64,000 nucleotides of DNA from contig NZ_CAJZAG010000013.1 of the NCBI RefSeq assembly GCF_914271485.1, forward strand, positions 62,001 through 126,000. Direction: 5' to 3'. The notes below the pieces were generated by a model that saw nothing but the letters and a program-made list of their open reading frames with translations, was not told where the DNA came from and did no database searches. This document shows, in pieces, positions 43,101 through 52,239 of the stretch (position 1 is its first letter; every line of letters starts with the position of its first letter). This DNA comes from Cupriavidus pampae. GTDB lineage: Bacteria; Pseudomonadota; Gammaproteobacteria; Burkholderiales; Burkholderiaceae. Both the position numbers and the translations under genes were made by a program.

Positions 43101-46066
43101 TGCGACGCCGTGCAACGCTTGACGTCCTCCGGCGTACCCACGCACACCACCTCGCCGCCCGCATCGCCGCCTTCAGGACCGAGGTCGATCAGCCAGTCGG
43201 CCGCGCGAATCACGTCGAGGTTGTGTTCGATCACGATCAGCGAATGACCGCCATCGAGCAGCTTGCCAAACGCTCGCATGAGCTTGGCGATGTCCTCGAA
43301 ATGCAAACCCGTGGTCGGCTCGTCGAACATGAACAGACGCTTCGGCACCTTGGGCGCCTTGGTCACGCGTCCGCCACGCCCAGCCGGCGCCGCCTGCGCG
43401 TTCTCCGCGAGGAAGCCCGCGAGCTTGAGCCGCTGCGCCTCGCCACCCGACAGCGTCGGCACCGGCTGGCCCAGCTTGACGTACTCCAGACCCACATCGG
43501 CAATCGGCTCGAGCACCCGCAGTACGCCCGGATCACCGGCGAACAACGCGGTGGCCTCGCTCACCGTCAGCGCCAGCACATCGGCCACGCTAAGCGCGCG
43601 CGCAGGCTCGCCCGGCATGGCGCGATCGATCTTCACCTCGAGCACTTCGGGGCGATAGCGCGTGCCATCGCAATCGGGGCAACGCAGGTAAACGTCGCTG
43701 AGGAACTGCATTTCCACGTGCTCGAAGCCCGAGCCACCGCAGGTCGGGCAACGGCCATCACCCGAATTGAAGCTGAACGTGCCCGCGGTATAGCTGCGCT
43801 GCAGCGCCAGCGGCGCCTTGGCAAACAGCTTGCGAATCTCGTCAAACGCGCCCACATAGCTGGCCGGGTTCGAACGTGCGGTCTTGCCGATCGGCGACTG
43901 GTCGACAAAGACCACGTCATCGACCTGCTCCGCGCCGATGAGCGCGCGATGCGCACCCGGGGACTCGGTGGCCTTGCCAAAGTGGCGCGCCATTGCGGGA
44001 TACAGCACGTCCTGCAGCAGCGTCGACTTGCCCGAACCGGACACACCGGTCACGCACACCAGCCGTTGCAGCGGAATCTCCACCGTGACATCGCGCAGGT
44101 TGTGCTCGGTCGCGCCTTCCAGCACGATGCGCGGCATATCGGCCGCCACCGGACGCGGTTGCCAGTGCGAGGCGTCCGCCACGCGCTTGCGTCCGCCGAG
44201 GTAGTCGCCGGTCAGCGTACGCTCCTTGCGAATCGCCTCGGGCGTGCCGTCGAAAATAATCGAACCACCGCGCTCACCCGGACCCGGGCCCATGTCGATC
44301 AGACGATCGGCGGCTAGCATCACGGACGGATCGTGCTCCACCACCACCAGCGTATTGCCCGCATCGCGCAGACGATGCATAGCCTCGACGATGCGGCCGA
44401 GGTCGCGCGGATGCAGCCCGATGCTCGGCTCATCGAGCACGAACAGCGTATTGACGAGCGAGGTGCCCAGCGCCGTGGTCAGGTTGATCCGCTGGACCTC
44501 GCCGCCGGACAACGTGCGACTCTGGCGATCGAGCGTCAGATAGCCAAGGCCCACGTCGCACAGATACTTCAGACGTGTGCGCACTTCCGCCAGCAGCAGC
44601 TTGAGCGCATCGTCGAGCAGCGTGCTCGGCAGCGTCAGATCGTCGAAGAAACGGCGGATGCGCGCGATCGGCATCAGCATCAGGTCGTGCACGGTCAGGC
44701 CCGGCAGCGCTTTCAGCTGACTGCGATCCCAGTCCACGCCGCGCGGCAGAAAGCGCGCCTCGGGCGCCAGCACGGTATCGGCATTGGGCTTGGAGCCCAG
44801 GCGCCACAGCATCGACTCGGTCTTGAGCCGCGCGCCGCCGCAGGTCTCGCACGGCGTATAGCTGCGGTACTTCGACAGCAGCACGCGGATATGCATCTTG
44901 TAGGCCTTCGACTCCAGATAGTCGAAGAAGCGCATCACGCCGTACCACTGCTTGTTCCACTCACCGTTCCAGTCCGGCGAACCATGGATGACCCAGTGCC
45001 GCTCGGCATCGGTCAGCTGGCTCCACGCGACATCGCGCGGAATGCCGGCCTTGGCCGCATAGCGCATCAGATCGTCCTGGCATTCCTTCCAGGCCGGGGT
45101 CTGCATCGGCTTGATCGCGCCGTCGCGCAGCGACTTGCGCGCGTCGGGAATCACCAGGCCGAGATCGACGCCGATCACGCGGCCGAAGCCACGGCAGGTC
45201 TCGCAGGCGCCGTAGGCCGAGTTGAACGAGAACAGCGCGGGCTGCGGATCGGCATAACGGATATCGCTCTCGGGGCTATGCAGCCCGGTCGAGAAGCGCC
45301 AGACCGGACCGTCCCCTTCATCCGTGACCACCTGCACGCTGACGCGTCCGGCGCCACGCTTGAGCGAGGCCTCGATGGCCTCCAGCGCGCGCGAGCGCTC
45401 CACGTTGCCAATGCGGAAACGGTCCGCCACGACGTCGAGCACCTTGCGCGCGCCGGTCGGGGACTCCACCACACGCTGGCCATGCACGCGCGTGTAGCCG
45501 CTGACGGACAACCACTGCTGGACTTCGTCGTCGGTCGCGGACTCCGGCAGCTCCACCGGGAACGTGACCACCAGGCGTGCATCGTGAAACGGCTGCCCCG
45601 CGGCGGTGCGCGCCGCCAGCTCGGCATAGATCGTCTCGGGCGAGTCGTGACGCACCGGCAGCGCGGTCTGGCGGTCGAACAGCTCGGCCGCCCGCGCGTA
45701 CAACAGCTTCAGGTGGTCGTTCAGCTCGGTCATGGTGCCGACCGTCGAGCGCGAACTGCGCACCGGATTGGTCTGGTCGATCGCAATCGCCGGCGGCACG
45801 CCGTCAACCTTGTCCACCTGCGGACGGTCCATGCGATCGAGGAACTGGCGCGCGTACGCGCTGAAGGTCTCCACGTAGCGGCGCTGGCCTTCCGCATACA
45901 GCGTGTCGAACACGAGACTTGACTTGCCCGAACCGGACGGACCGGTTACCACGGTCATCTGCCCAGTGTGAAGATCGAGATCGACGTTGTTGAGATTGTG
46001 CTGACGCGCGCCGCGGATGCGAATGGTGCCGCCGTTATTACGGGATTCTGACAATTTATCCACCAA
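40166..46066 (-). CDS. uvrA: Double-length UvrA (tandem UvrA fusion), excinuclease subunit A
   Basis: A 1966-residue protein, about twice the usual ~950. Residues 1-~1000 and ~1035-1966 are each complete UvrA modules with two ABC ATPase heads, giving four signature motifs: LSGGEVQRINL, LSGGEAQRLKL, LSGGEAQRIRL and LSGGEAQRIKL. Zinc fingers with CxxC pairs are visible (CETCRGFG, CPTCGG...CPDCDG, CPACEG...CDVCHG). UvrA recognises bulky DNA lesions and loads UvrB. A fused pair could form a pseudo-dimer in one chain. A LexA box lies in its promoter. Whether it is the only UvrA in the genome cannot be told from the window. Confidence 0.93.
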   Translation of the reverse strand: MVDKLSESRNNGGTIRIRGARQHNLNNVDLDLHTGQMTVVTGPSGSGKSSLVFDTLYAEGQRRYVETFSAYARQFLDRMDRPQVDKVDGVPPAIAIDQTNPVRSSRSTVGTMTELNDHLKLLYARAAELFDRQTALPVRHDSPETIYAELAARTAAGQPFHDARLVVTFPVELPESATDDEVQQWLSVSGYTRVHGQRVVESPTGARKVLDVVADRFRIGNVERSRALEAIEASLKRGAGRVSVQVVTDEGDGPVWRFSTGLHSPESDIRYADPQPALFSFNSAYGACETCRGFGRVIGVDLGLVIPDARKSLRDGAIKPMQTPAWKECQDDLMRYAAKAGIPRDVAWSQLTDAERHWVIHGSPDWNGEWNKQWYGVMRFFDYLESKAYKMHIRVLLSKYRSYTPCETCGGARLKTESMLWRLGSKPNADTVLAPEARFLPRGVDWDRSQLKALPGLTVHDLMLMPIARIRRFFDDLTLPSTLLDDALKLLLAEVRTRLKYLCDVGLGYLTLDRQSRTLSGGEVQRINLTTALGTSLVNTLFVLDEPSIGLHPRDLGRIVEAMHRLRDAGNTLVVVEHDPSVMLAADRLIDMGPGPGERGGSIIFDGTPEAIRKERTLTGDYLGGRKRVADASHWQPRPVAADMPRIVLEGATEHNLRDVTVEIPLQRLVCVTGVSGSGKSTLLQDVLYPAMARHFGKATESPGAHRALIGAEQVDDVVFVDQSPIGKTARSNPASYVGAFDEIRKLFAKAPLALQRSYTAGTFSFNSGDGRCPTCGGSGFEHVEMQFLSDVYLRCPDCDGTRYRPEVLEVKIDRAMPGEPARALSVADVLALTVSEATALFAGDPGVLRVLEPIADVGLEYVKLGQPVPTLSGGEAQRLKLAGFLAENAQAAPAGRGGRVTKAPKVPKRLFMFDEPTTGLHFEDIAKLMRAFGKLLDGGHSLIVIEHNLDVIRAADWLIDLGPEGGDAGGEVVCVGTPEDVKRCTASHTGKALIHYDAALGESGTLAAERAEANEGKPLQTALQAARARRAVEGENVVRIVNAHEHNLKALNVDIPHGKFNVITGVSGSGKSTLAFDILFHEGQRRYLESLNAYARSIVQPAGRPEVDAVYGIPPTVAIEQRLSRGGRKSTVATTSEVWHFLRLLYVKLGIQHCVHDGAPVTSQSPESIAAQLLRDHRGQHVGLLAPLVVNRKGVYTDLAKWAKARGNTHLRVDGEFLPVDPWPRLDRFREHTIELPVGDLVISPDNEAELRALLSQALEIGKGVMHLLAPLDGLHDALHGGDGTRHVGDTKVFSTRRACPICGTSYPELDPRMFSYNSKHGWCTTCVGTGLALTREQRAVYDDTVLGSSDERGREQSLPSEEQEPEGVVDTPCSDCGGTRLNPVARAVTFDTEAITEVAQWTVSDTRRWVDGLRLTGRDAEIARDVVSEIGSRLQFLEEVGLGYLSLDRAAPSLSGGEAQRIRLAAQLGSNLQGVCYVLDEPTIGLHPRDNQILLDALRKLGDKGNTLVVVEHDEDTIRRADHIIDIGPGAGKRGGTLVAEGGVEALAAAPDSTTGQFLAHPIVHPLQARRTVRPARAGKVAEPEQWLTVQGAHLHNLKDVTARIPLARLVAITGVSGSGKSTLARDVLMANLLDAVGRSVMSSPATRRARTAAEKAGKPTAIRSLSVSHTWHGCEAITGWESIDRVLEVDQTPIGKTPRSCPATYIGVWDAIRKLFAETLEAKARGYTASRFSFNTGQGRCPACEGQGVRTIGMSFLPDVKVLCDVCHGQRFNPETLAVTWRGRNIGEVLTMEIDEAVEFFGALTQISHPLQLMKDVGLGYLTLGQPSPTLSGGEAQRIKLVTELSKVRDDITRRGQKAPHTLYVLDEPTVGLHMADVARLIRVLHRLTDGGHSVVVIEHDLDVIAEADWIIDLGPEGGAGGGTIVGASDPETLSRNKASHTGAALVPVLARVATGDERRVMP

Positions 46067-46152
46067 TTCAACTGGTTAAGATGAATTTCTGAGGTTGTTT
46101 CTGAGCTTTATGGCATGGCGTTCTGGCCGAGGCCGGCCGGAAGCGTCCCGCC

Positions 46153-46181
46153 ACTATACTGTATGTTCATACAGTTATCAC
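46153..46181 (-). promoter_or_regulatory. LexA-regulated (SOS) promoter of uvrA
   Basis: TACTGTATGTTCATACAGTT (46157-46176) is a near-perfect SOS box (CTGT-N8-ACAG core with palindromic arms). Its core fits within the 17-base spacer between a -35 GTGATA (complement of 46176-46181) and a -10 TATAGT (complement of 46153-46158), both read toward uvrA. LexA repression until DNA damage is therefore expected. It could also affect macA on the other strand. Confidence 0.88.
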
Positions 46182-46321
46182 GAGGCCCGTCGCGCGAGCC
46201 TTGAGTGCGCAACAATCCTGTTGCATCATCGCTTCGCACTGTCCCGGTGATAAAGCCGGTGCGGCGATGCATTCCAACGACCCGGAGCTACCACCAGACG
46301 CCTCCGGGCACCCGGTCGAAC

Positions 46322-47518
46322 ATGAGAATTCCGCCTTTACTGCAGCGCCCCGTCACGCTTCTTGCCCTCTTTGCCCTGCTGGTGGCGGGGCTTTGGTGGT
46401 GGCTGCTGCGGCCGACCGAGATCGTCGATACGGTCGTGGTAGGTCGGGGCGATATCGAGTCCAGCGTGACCGCGCTCGGCATTCTGCAACCGCGTAGTTA
46501 TGTCGATGTGGGCGCCCAGGCGTCCGGCGCGATCCGGCGCATCCACGTGCAGGCCGGCGATACCGTGACCAAGGGCCAGTTGCTGGTCGAGATCGATCCC
46601 TCCGTGCAGCAGGCGCGCGTCGATGCCGACCGTGCCACGCTGGCGAGTCTGCGTGCCCAGCTTGCGGAGCAGTATGCGCAGCGCGACCTCGCGCGCCAGC
46701 AGGCCGAGCGGCAACGCAGCATGGCGCGCGATGGCTCCACGCGCGACGAGGATGTGCAAACCGCCGAGGCCGCGCTGCGCGTGGCGCTGGCACGCATCGA
46801 CAATCTGCGCGCGCAGATCGACGGCGCGTCTTCGGCGCTCAAGGGCGACGAGGCGCAGCTGGGCTATACGCGTATATATGCGCCGATTGCCGGCACCATC
46901 GTGACGCTCGATGCGCGCGAGGGGCAGACGCTCAACGCCACCTACCAGACCCCGACGATCCTGCGTATTGCCGACCTCTCGGCGATGACGGTATGGACCG
47001 AGGTGTCCGAGGCTGACGTGCGTCGCGTGCGGCCCGATATGGCGGTCTATTTCACGACGCTCGGCGTACAGGATGGCGAGGGTACCGCGCGACGCTGGAT
47101 CGGCAGGGTGCGGCAGATCCTGCCCGCGCCCCCTACACCTGCCGGTCCGGCGCCCGCGGCAGGCACGGCGACGGCGGCCTCCCCGGCTGGCAAGGTGGTG
47201 CTGTATACGGTGCTGTTCGACGTCGATAATGCCGATCGCGCGCTGATGCCGCAGATGAGCGCGCAGGTGTTCTTCGTGGCCTCCAGCGTCAGCAATGTAC
47301 TGGTGGCGCCGCTGCCCGCGCTGCAACCGGTGAGCGGCCAGCCGGGCCGCTACACGGCGCGCGTGCTCGGCGGCGACGGCAAGATCCTCGACCGGCAGGT
47401 GGCCACGGGCGTGCGCGACCGTCTGAGCGCCGAAGTGCTGTCGGGCCTCAAGGAAGGCGAAAAGCTCGTGACCGGCGTACGCTATGAGCGCATGGCGGAC
47501 GGGAGATTCCGATGGTAG
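46322..47518 (+). CDS. macA: MacA-type periplasmic adaptor (RND/ABC efflux)
   Basis: A 398-residue membrane fusion protein. An N-terminal membrane helix (about 10-25) is followed by a lipoyl domain (VGAQASGAIRRIHVQAGDTVTKGQLLVEIDP), a coiled-coil hairpin (about 100-190), a beta barrel, and a membrane-proximal domain. It delivers substrates between the MacB ABC transporter and an outer-membrane channel. The ATG at 46322 starts a proper signal/anchor; a longer frame from 46205 lacks one. It is separated from macB by only 7 bases and forms an operon with macB and the outer membrane channel. Confidence 0.88.
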   Translation: MRIPPLLQRPVTLLALFALLVAGLWWWLLRPTEIVDTVVVGRGDIESSVTALGILQPRSYVDVGAQASGAIRRIHVQAGDTVTKGQLLVEIDPSVQQARVDADRATLASLRAQLAEQYAQRDLARQQAERQRSMARDGSTRDEDVQTAEAALRVALARIDNLRAQIDGASSALKGDEAQLGYTRIYAPIAGTIVTLDAREGQTLNATYQTPTILRIADLSAMTVWTEVSEADVRRVRPDMAVYFTTLGVQDGEGTARRWIGRVRQILPAPPTPAGPAPAAGTATAASPAGKVVLYTVLFDVDNADRALMPQMSAQVFFVASSVSNVLVAPLPALQPVSGQPGRYTARVLGGDGKILDRQVATGVRDRLSAEVLSGLKEGEKLVTGVRYERMADGRFRW

Positions 47519-47525
47519 CCGTCGT

Positions 47526-49616
47526 ATGGTAGATACCGTTGCGCGCGACCGCTTGGAGCCGGGTGGCAGGCCAGGGGAACCGGCCAACGAACCTCGGCAC
47601 GATGCCGCGGAGACCACGCGCGCGTCCGAGGCGGGCTTAGCCGCGCCACTGCTGTCGCTGCGCAACGTCCGCCGCGCGTATACCAACACCGACGGCGGGC
47701 CGGCGACCGAGGTGTTGCGCGGCATCTCGCTCGATATCGCCGCGGGCGAGTTTGTGGCAATCATGGGTGCATCGGGGTCGGGCAAATCGACGCTGATGCA
47801 TATACTCGGTTGCCTCGATCGGCCGACCAGCGGCCACTATCAATTTGCCGGCCACGATATCGCGCAGCTCGGTGCCGACGAACTCGCGTGGCTGCGGCGC
47901 GAGGCGTTTGGCTTCGTGTTCCAGGGTTATCACCTCGTGCGCTCGCTCGATGCGCTGCACAACGTCGAGATGCCAGCGGTCTACGCGGGTGCGAGTCTTG
48001 GTGAGCGCGAGCGACGCGCGGCGGCGCTGCTCGACCAGCTCGGTCTGGCGGACCGTGCCACGTTCCGTCCGGGCCAGTTGTCGGGCGGGCAGCAGCAGCG
48101 CGTCTCGATCGCGCGCGCACTGATGAACGGCGGCCACGTGATCCTCGCCGACGAACCCACTGGCGCGCTCGACAGCCGCAGCGGCGCGGAAGTGGTGGCG
48201 CTGTTGCGTGAGCTCGCCGACGCGGGGCATACGGTCATTCTGATCACCCACGATCGCGCGGTGGCGGCACAGGCGCGGCGCATCGTCGAGATTCGCGATG
48301 GCCAGATCGTCTCGGACAATGGCGTACGTGCTCCTGTTGCCCCCAACGCCCCGCGCACGATGATTCCCGCCTCGCTCGACCCCCGGCGGTTTCGTGCCGC
48401 GATGGCGGCCGGCATCGCGCATACCGCGCGGCCATGGACCGATATGCGCGAAGCCTTCGCGGCGGCATGGACCGTGATGTGGACCAACCGCTTCCGCACC
48501 GCGCTGACGCTGCTCGGCATCATCATCGGGGTAGCGTCGGTGATCGTGATGCTGGCGATCGGCGCCGGCACGCAGCAGAAGGTTATCGCCAAGATCGCGA
48601 GCTTCGGCACCAATCGCCTGTACGTGGTGCCGGGCGGCGACGTGTCGCGTGGACCCGGCGGCGTGCTGACCGAAGCGGACGTCCGCACGATCCGACAGAT
48701 TCCGCACGTGACCACCGCCACGCCAATCCTGCGCAACAAGGTTACGCTGCGCGCGGGCAATGTCGACTCGTTCGTCAACGTGATGGCCGTCAATACCGAC
48801 GCGCGCCGCGCGCTGAACTGGAACGTCGCGCGCGGATTGTTCTTCACCGATCAGGACGAGCGCAATCTCGCCACGGTGATTCTGCTCGGCAAGAAGACGC
48901 GGGAACGCATGTTTGGCGATGCGAATCCGCTGGGCGCCTATGTGCTCGTCAACAACGTGCCATTCCAGGTCATCGGTGAGCTCGAGGAGAAAGGCGCCAC
49001 CTCGGGCGATGCCGACGATGATGACGTGGTGCTCATCCCCTACGCCACCGGCGCGCGCCGTGTGCTCGGCACGATGAACCTCAACTGGATCACCGTGCTC
49101 GTCGACGATATCGACAATGCCGAGGCGGTGACCAAACAGATCGGCGACGCGCTCGAGGCCACGCATCGCGTGCGCGACTTCCGCGTCTACAACCGCGCGG
49201 CGTCGCTGCGCGCGCAGACCGAGACCCAGCAGACCATGACCATCATGCTCGGGCTGGTGGCGGCGATCTCGCTCCTGGTCGGTGGTATTGGCGTGATGAA
49301 CATCATGCTGGTCACGGTCAAGGAACGCACGCGCGAGATTGGTATCCGCATGGCGGCGGGCGCGCGCCAGCGCGATATCCAGCGCCAGTTCCTGACCGAG
49401 GCGATCACCGTGACGCTCGTGGGCGGATTGGCGGGCGTGCTGATTGGCGTGGCCATCGGCCTGGCGCTGCTGCATTGGGAGGTACCAATCATCTTCTCGG
49501 TACGCGCGATGCTCGGCGCCTTCGCCTGCGCGCTCGTCACCGGCCTCGTCTTCGGCTTTATGCCCGCGCGCCAGGCCGCGCGACTCGACCCCGTTACCGC
49601 ACTCGCGAGCGATTGA
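47526..49616 (+). CDS. macB: MacB-type ABC transporter (ATPase-permease)
   Basis: A 696-residue protein. After a ~40-residue unusual N-terminal extension comes an ABC domain (about 42-275) with Walker A GASGSGKSTL, signature LSGGQQQRVSIARAL and Walker B VILADEPTGALD. A membrane domain with four helices and a large periplasmic loop follows, ending with an FtsX-type core. MacB-family pumps export macrolides, peptides or siderophores (PvdRT-type). The starts at 47526 (ATG) and 47484 (ATG, overlapping macA) are both possible; neither has a strong ribosome site. Confidence 0.88.
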   Translation: MVDTVARDRLEPGGRPGEPANEPRHDAAETTRASEAGLAAPLLSLRNVRRAYTNTDGGPATEVLRGISLDIAAGEFVAIMGASGSGKSTLMHILGCLDRPTSGHYQFAGHDIAQLGADELAWLRREAFGFVFQGYHLVRSLDALHNVEMPAVYAGASLGERERRAAALLDQLGLADRATFRPGQLSGGQQQRVSIARALMNGGHVILADEPTGALDSRSGAEVVALLRELADAGHTVILITHDRAVAAQARRIVEIRDGQIVSDNGVRAPVAPNAPRTMIPASLDPRRFRAAMAAGIAHTARPWTDMREAFAAAWTVMWTNRFRTALTLLGIIIGVASVIVMLAIGAGTQQKVIAKIASFGTNRLYVVPGGDVSRGPGGVLTEADVRTIRQIPHVTTATPILRNKVTLRAGNVDSFVNVMAVNTDARRALNWNVARGLFFTDQDERNLATVILLGKKTRERMFGDANPLGAYVLVNNVPFQVIGELEEKGATSGDADDDDVVLIPYATGARRVLGTMNLNWITVLVDDIDNAEAVTKQIGDALEATHRVRDFRVYNRAASLRAQTETQQTMTIMLGLVAAISLLVGGIGVMNIMLVTVKERTREIGIRMAAGARQRDIQRQFLTEAITVTLVGGLAGVLIGVAIGLALLHWEVPIIFSVRAMLGAFACALVTGLVFGFMPARQAARLDPVTALASD

Positions 49617-49618
49617 CC

Positions 49619-51025
49619 ATGACGACACGCTGTGGTCTTTCTCTCGCCCTGGCGATCTCCCTGCTGGCCGGTTGTGCCACGGCGCCGAAGGGCGACATCC
49701 CGCCACTCGACGTGCCCACGGCGTGGCGCAACGAGACCAGGGACGCGACAACCGCCGTGGTCATCGAGCCGAACTGGTGGCAATCGTTCAACAGCGCCGA
49801 GCTGACATCGCTGATCGAACAGGCGCAGGCCAGCAGCTTCGACGTCGCGGCCGCCGCCGCGCGCGTGCGGCAGGCACAGGCGCAGGCTCGCATTGCGGGC
49901 GCGGCGCTGTTGCCCGACGTCAGCCTCTCCGCCACCGCGCAGCGCTTCAAGGAGCCGCAGTTGGCCGTGTCGGGTTTCTACACGGCGCAGCTGTTCGCAA
50001 GCTACGAGATCGATATCTGGGGCGGCAACGCGGCGCTGCGCGATTCGGCGCGCGCGTCGCTGCTGGCCACCACCTACGCGCACGACGCGGTGTCGCTGAC
50101 GGTCATCGCCACGGTCGCCAATACCTATCTGCAAAGCGTCGCGCTGCGCGAGCGCGTGACAATCGCCGAACGCAACCTCGACAATTCGCAGCGCATTCTC
50201 GCGCTGGTCGAATCGCGCGCGCGGGCCGGCGCGGCCTCGCCGCTGGAGCTTGCGCAGCAGCGCGGGCTGGTAGCCACACAACGACAGGAGCTCGCGCTGC
50301 GCACACAGCAGTCGCGCGCCAGCCTCGCCGCACTGGCCGTGGTGCTGGGCAAGTCCGTCGAAGGGTTCGACATTGCCGCCACGTCGCTCGACGAGATCGC
50401 CGCGCCCACCGCCAGCACTGGCGTGCCGAGCGCGCTGATGGTGCGCCGCCCCGACCTCGCGCAGGCCGAGCGCGCATTGGCCGCGGCCGATGCCGATATC
50501 AAGGTGGCGCGCGCCGCGATGCTGCCAACGCTCACGCTCACGGCCGGTGCCGGCGTTGGCGCCGAACATGTGCGCAACCTGTTCGATACCTCGCTGTATA
50601 ACCTTGCCGCCGGCCTGGCCGTGCCGATCTTCAACGCCGGACGCCTCGCCGCGGGCCGCGACCTTGCGGTGGCGCGGCGCGAGGAATTGCTCGCCGCCTA
50701 CCGTGGTGCCATCGTCAACGCGTTCGGCGACGTCGAGACCGCGCTGACGGCGGTAGACGGCGTAGCCAACCAGCGCGTCGCCCAGGCAGAGGCACTCAGG
50801 CAGGCGCGCGAGACCGCACGATTGGCAGAGTCGCGCTACCGCGCGGGCGCGGAGACGCTGCTGACCGTGCTCGATGCGCAGCGCACGCTGTACGCCGCGC
50901 AGGACCAGTCGGTGCAACTCGGGCTGTCGCAGCTGCAAGCCAGCGTCAGCCTGTTCCGCGCCCTCGGCGGCGGCTGGAGCACGCCGATGCCCCTCGCCCA
51001 ACTCTCACCGCCGCACAGTTATTAA
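49619..51025 (+). CDS. Outer-membrane efflux channel lipoprotein of the macAB operon
   Basis: A 468-residue OMF-family protein. A signal peptide with lipobox (LLAGC, MTTRCGLSLALAISLLAGCA) is followed by two TolC-like repeats and 'LMVRRPDLAQAERALAAADADIKVARAA'. It lies 2 bases after macB, so it probably provides the dedicated outer-membrane channel. The ATG at 49619 is chosen over an ATG at 49475 because it produces the lipoprotein signal. Confidence 0.9.
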   Translation: MTTRCGLSLALAISLLAGCATAPKGDIPPLDVPTAWRNETRDATTAVVIEPNWWQSFNSAELTSLIEQAQASSFDVAAAAARVRQAQAQARIAGAALLPDVSLSATAQRFKEPQLAVSGFYTAQLFASYEIDIWGGNAALRDSARASLLATTYAHDAVSLTVIATVANTYLQSVALRERVTIAERNLDNSQRILALVESRARAGAASPLELAQQRGLVATQRQELALRTQQSRASLAALAVVLGKSVEGFDIAATSLDEIAAPTASTGVPSALMVRRPDLAQAERALAAADADIKVARAAMLPTLTLTAGAGVGAEHVRNLFDTSLYNLAAGLAVPIFNAGRLAAGRDLAVARREELLAAYRGAIVNAFGDVETALTAVDGVANQRVAQAEALRQARETARLAESRYRAGAETLLTVLDAQRTLYAAQDQSVQLGLSQLQASVSLFRALGGGWSTPMPLAQLSPPHSY

Positions 51026-51100
51026 GGGAAAACCCGAAACACTGGCACGCCACTTGCTCCACTTGTCATGCATGACAAACATTTTGGAGTCCGCATCACC

Positions 51101-52117
51101 ATGGCATCGCAGTTTTCGCTCCCGCGCACCTTGAAAGCGCGCACCCGCACCATCTTGAACCTCGTTCTCGCCGCGGCCGGTGTTGCCGGTGCGTGCGCGG
51201 CCCCCGCCGCGTTCGCCGAATACCCCGAACGTCCCATCCAGCTCGTGCTGTCGTTCCCGCCCGCGGGCGCCACCGATGTGCTCGCGCGCGCTGTGGGCCA
51301 ACGTCTGTCGCAGGTCCTGCACCAACCCGTGGTGGTCGAGAACCGCCCCGGTGCCGGTGGCGCGATCGGCCTCGGCTACGCCGCCAAGGCCGCGCCCGAC
51401 GGCTACACGCTGTATATGGCCGCGGTCAGCAATGCCGCCATCGCCGCGGCCACCTACGCCAACCAGCCCGCCAACCTCGGCAAGGACTTCGTCCCCATCG
51501 CCGGCATCGGCACCGTGCCCCACATCCTGGTCGTGCCGGCTTCGCTGCCGGTAAAAACCGTGCCGGAACTGGTCAAGTACCTGAAGGCCGCCCCGGGCCA
51601 ATACAACTTTGCCTCGCAGGGCGCGGGCACGCTGTCACACCTCGAGTCCGAACTGTTCCGCCTGCGCGCGGGCGTGGACGTGATTCACGTGCCGTACAAA
51701 GGCAGCTCGTTCGCCATGCCCGACCTGATGGCCGGCCGCGCGGCGATGATGTTCGACAGCATTCCATCAGCATTGCCGCACGTGAAATCGGGCAAGCTGC
51801 GTCTGCTCGCGGTGGCCTCGGACAAGCGCGTGAAGTCGCTGCCGGAAGCGCCGACCATGATCGAAGCCGGCATTCAGGACTTCCGGGCCGACAACCTGTT
51901 CGGCCTCGTCGCGCCGAAGGGCACTCCGCCTGCCGTGATCGAAAAGCTCGCCGCGGCCACCAAGACCGTGCTGGCCATGCCCGACCTCGTCGACACCATG
52001 GACGCGCAAGGTGTGCAGATCGCGTTCACGCCCGCCGACAAGTTTGGCCGCATGATCAACGACGAAATGCGCGACTGGAACAAGGTCGCGCAGGCAGCGA
52101 AGGTGAAGGTCGACTGA
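51101..52117 (+). CDS. Bug-family (TctC-like) periplasmic binding protein
   Basis: A 338-residue extracytoplasmic binding protein of the Bug family, abundant in Burkholderiales. A signal peptide spans residues 1-~43. Motifs include 'YPERPIQLVLSFPPAGATDVLAR' and 'RPGAGGAIGLGYAAKAAPDGYTL'. Such proteins bind small carboxylates or related compounds. No TctA/TctB membrane genes are adjacent, so it is an orphan. The ATG at 51101 follows a GGAG site; an ATG at 51068 would give a longer leader. It precedes the gamma-glutamyltransferase gene. Confidence 0.9.
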   Translation: MASQFSLPRTLKARTRTILNLVLAAAGVAGACAAPAAFAEYPERPIQLVLSFPPAGATDVLARAVGQRLSQVLHQPVVVENRPGAGGAIGLGYAAKAAPDGYTLYMAAVSNAAIAAATYANQPANLGKDFVPIAGIGTVPHILVVPASLPVKTVPELVKYLKAAPGQYNFASQGAGTLSHLESELFRLRAGVDVIHVPYKGSSFAMPDLMAGRAAMMFDSIPSALPHVKSGKLRLLAVASDKRVKSLPEAPTMIEAGIQDFRADNLFGLVAPKGTPPAVIEKLAAATKTVLAMPDLVDTMDAQGVQIAFTPADKFGRMINDEMRDWNKVAQAAKVKVD

Positions 52118-52239
52118 TTCGTCCCTCTCACTGCCTCAACGATCCTCGCGTATGATCGTTGGCTGGCCCCTCTTCTCCAGAGGGGCCGTTCCTGTTTTCA
52201 TGCCATCCCCGGCATTCCCGTCATCCTCGCCCTTCGCTC

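Noticed and set aside
40631..44317. Very long open frame (over 1200 codons) on the plus strand opposite uvrA
   Set aside because: It is antisense to a clearly homologous UvrA frame and has the His/Arg/Gln-rich composition typical of shadow frames in GC-rich DNA; no domain is visible.
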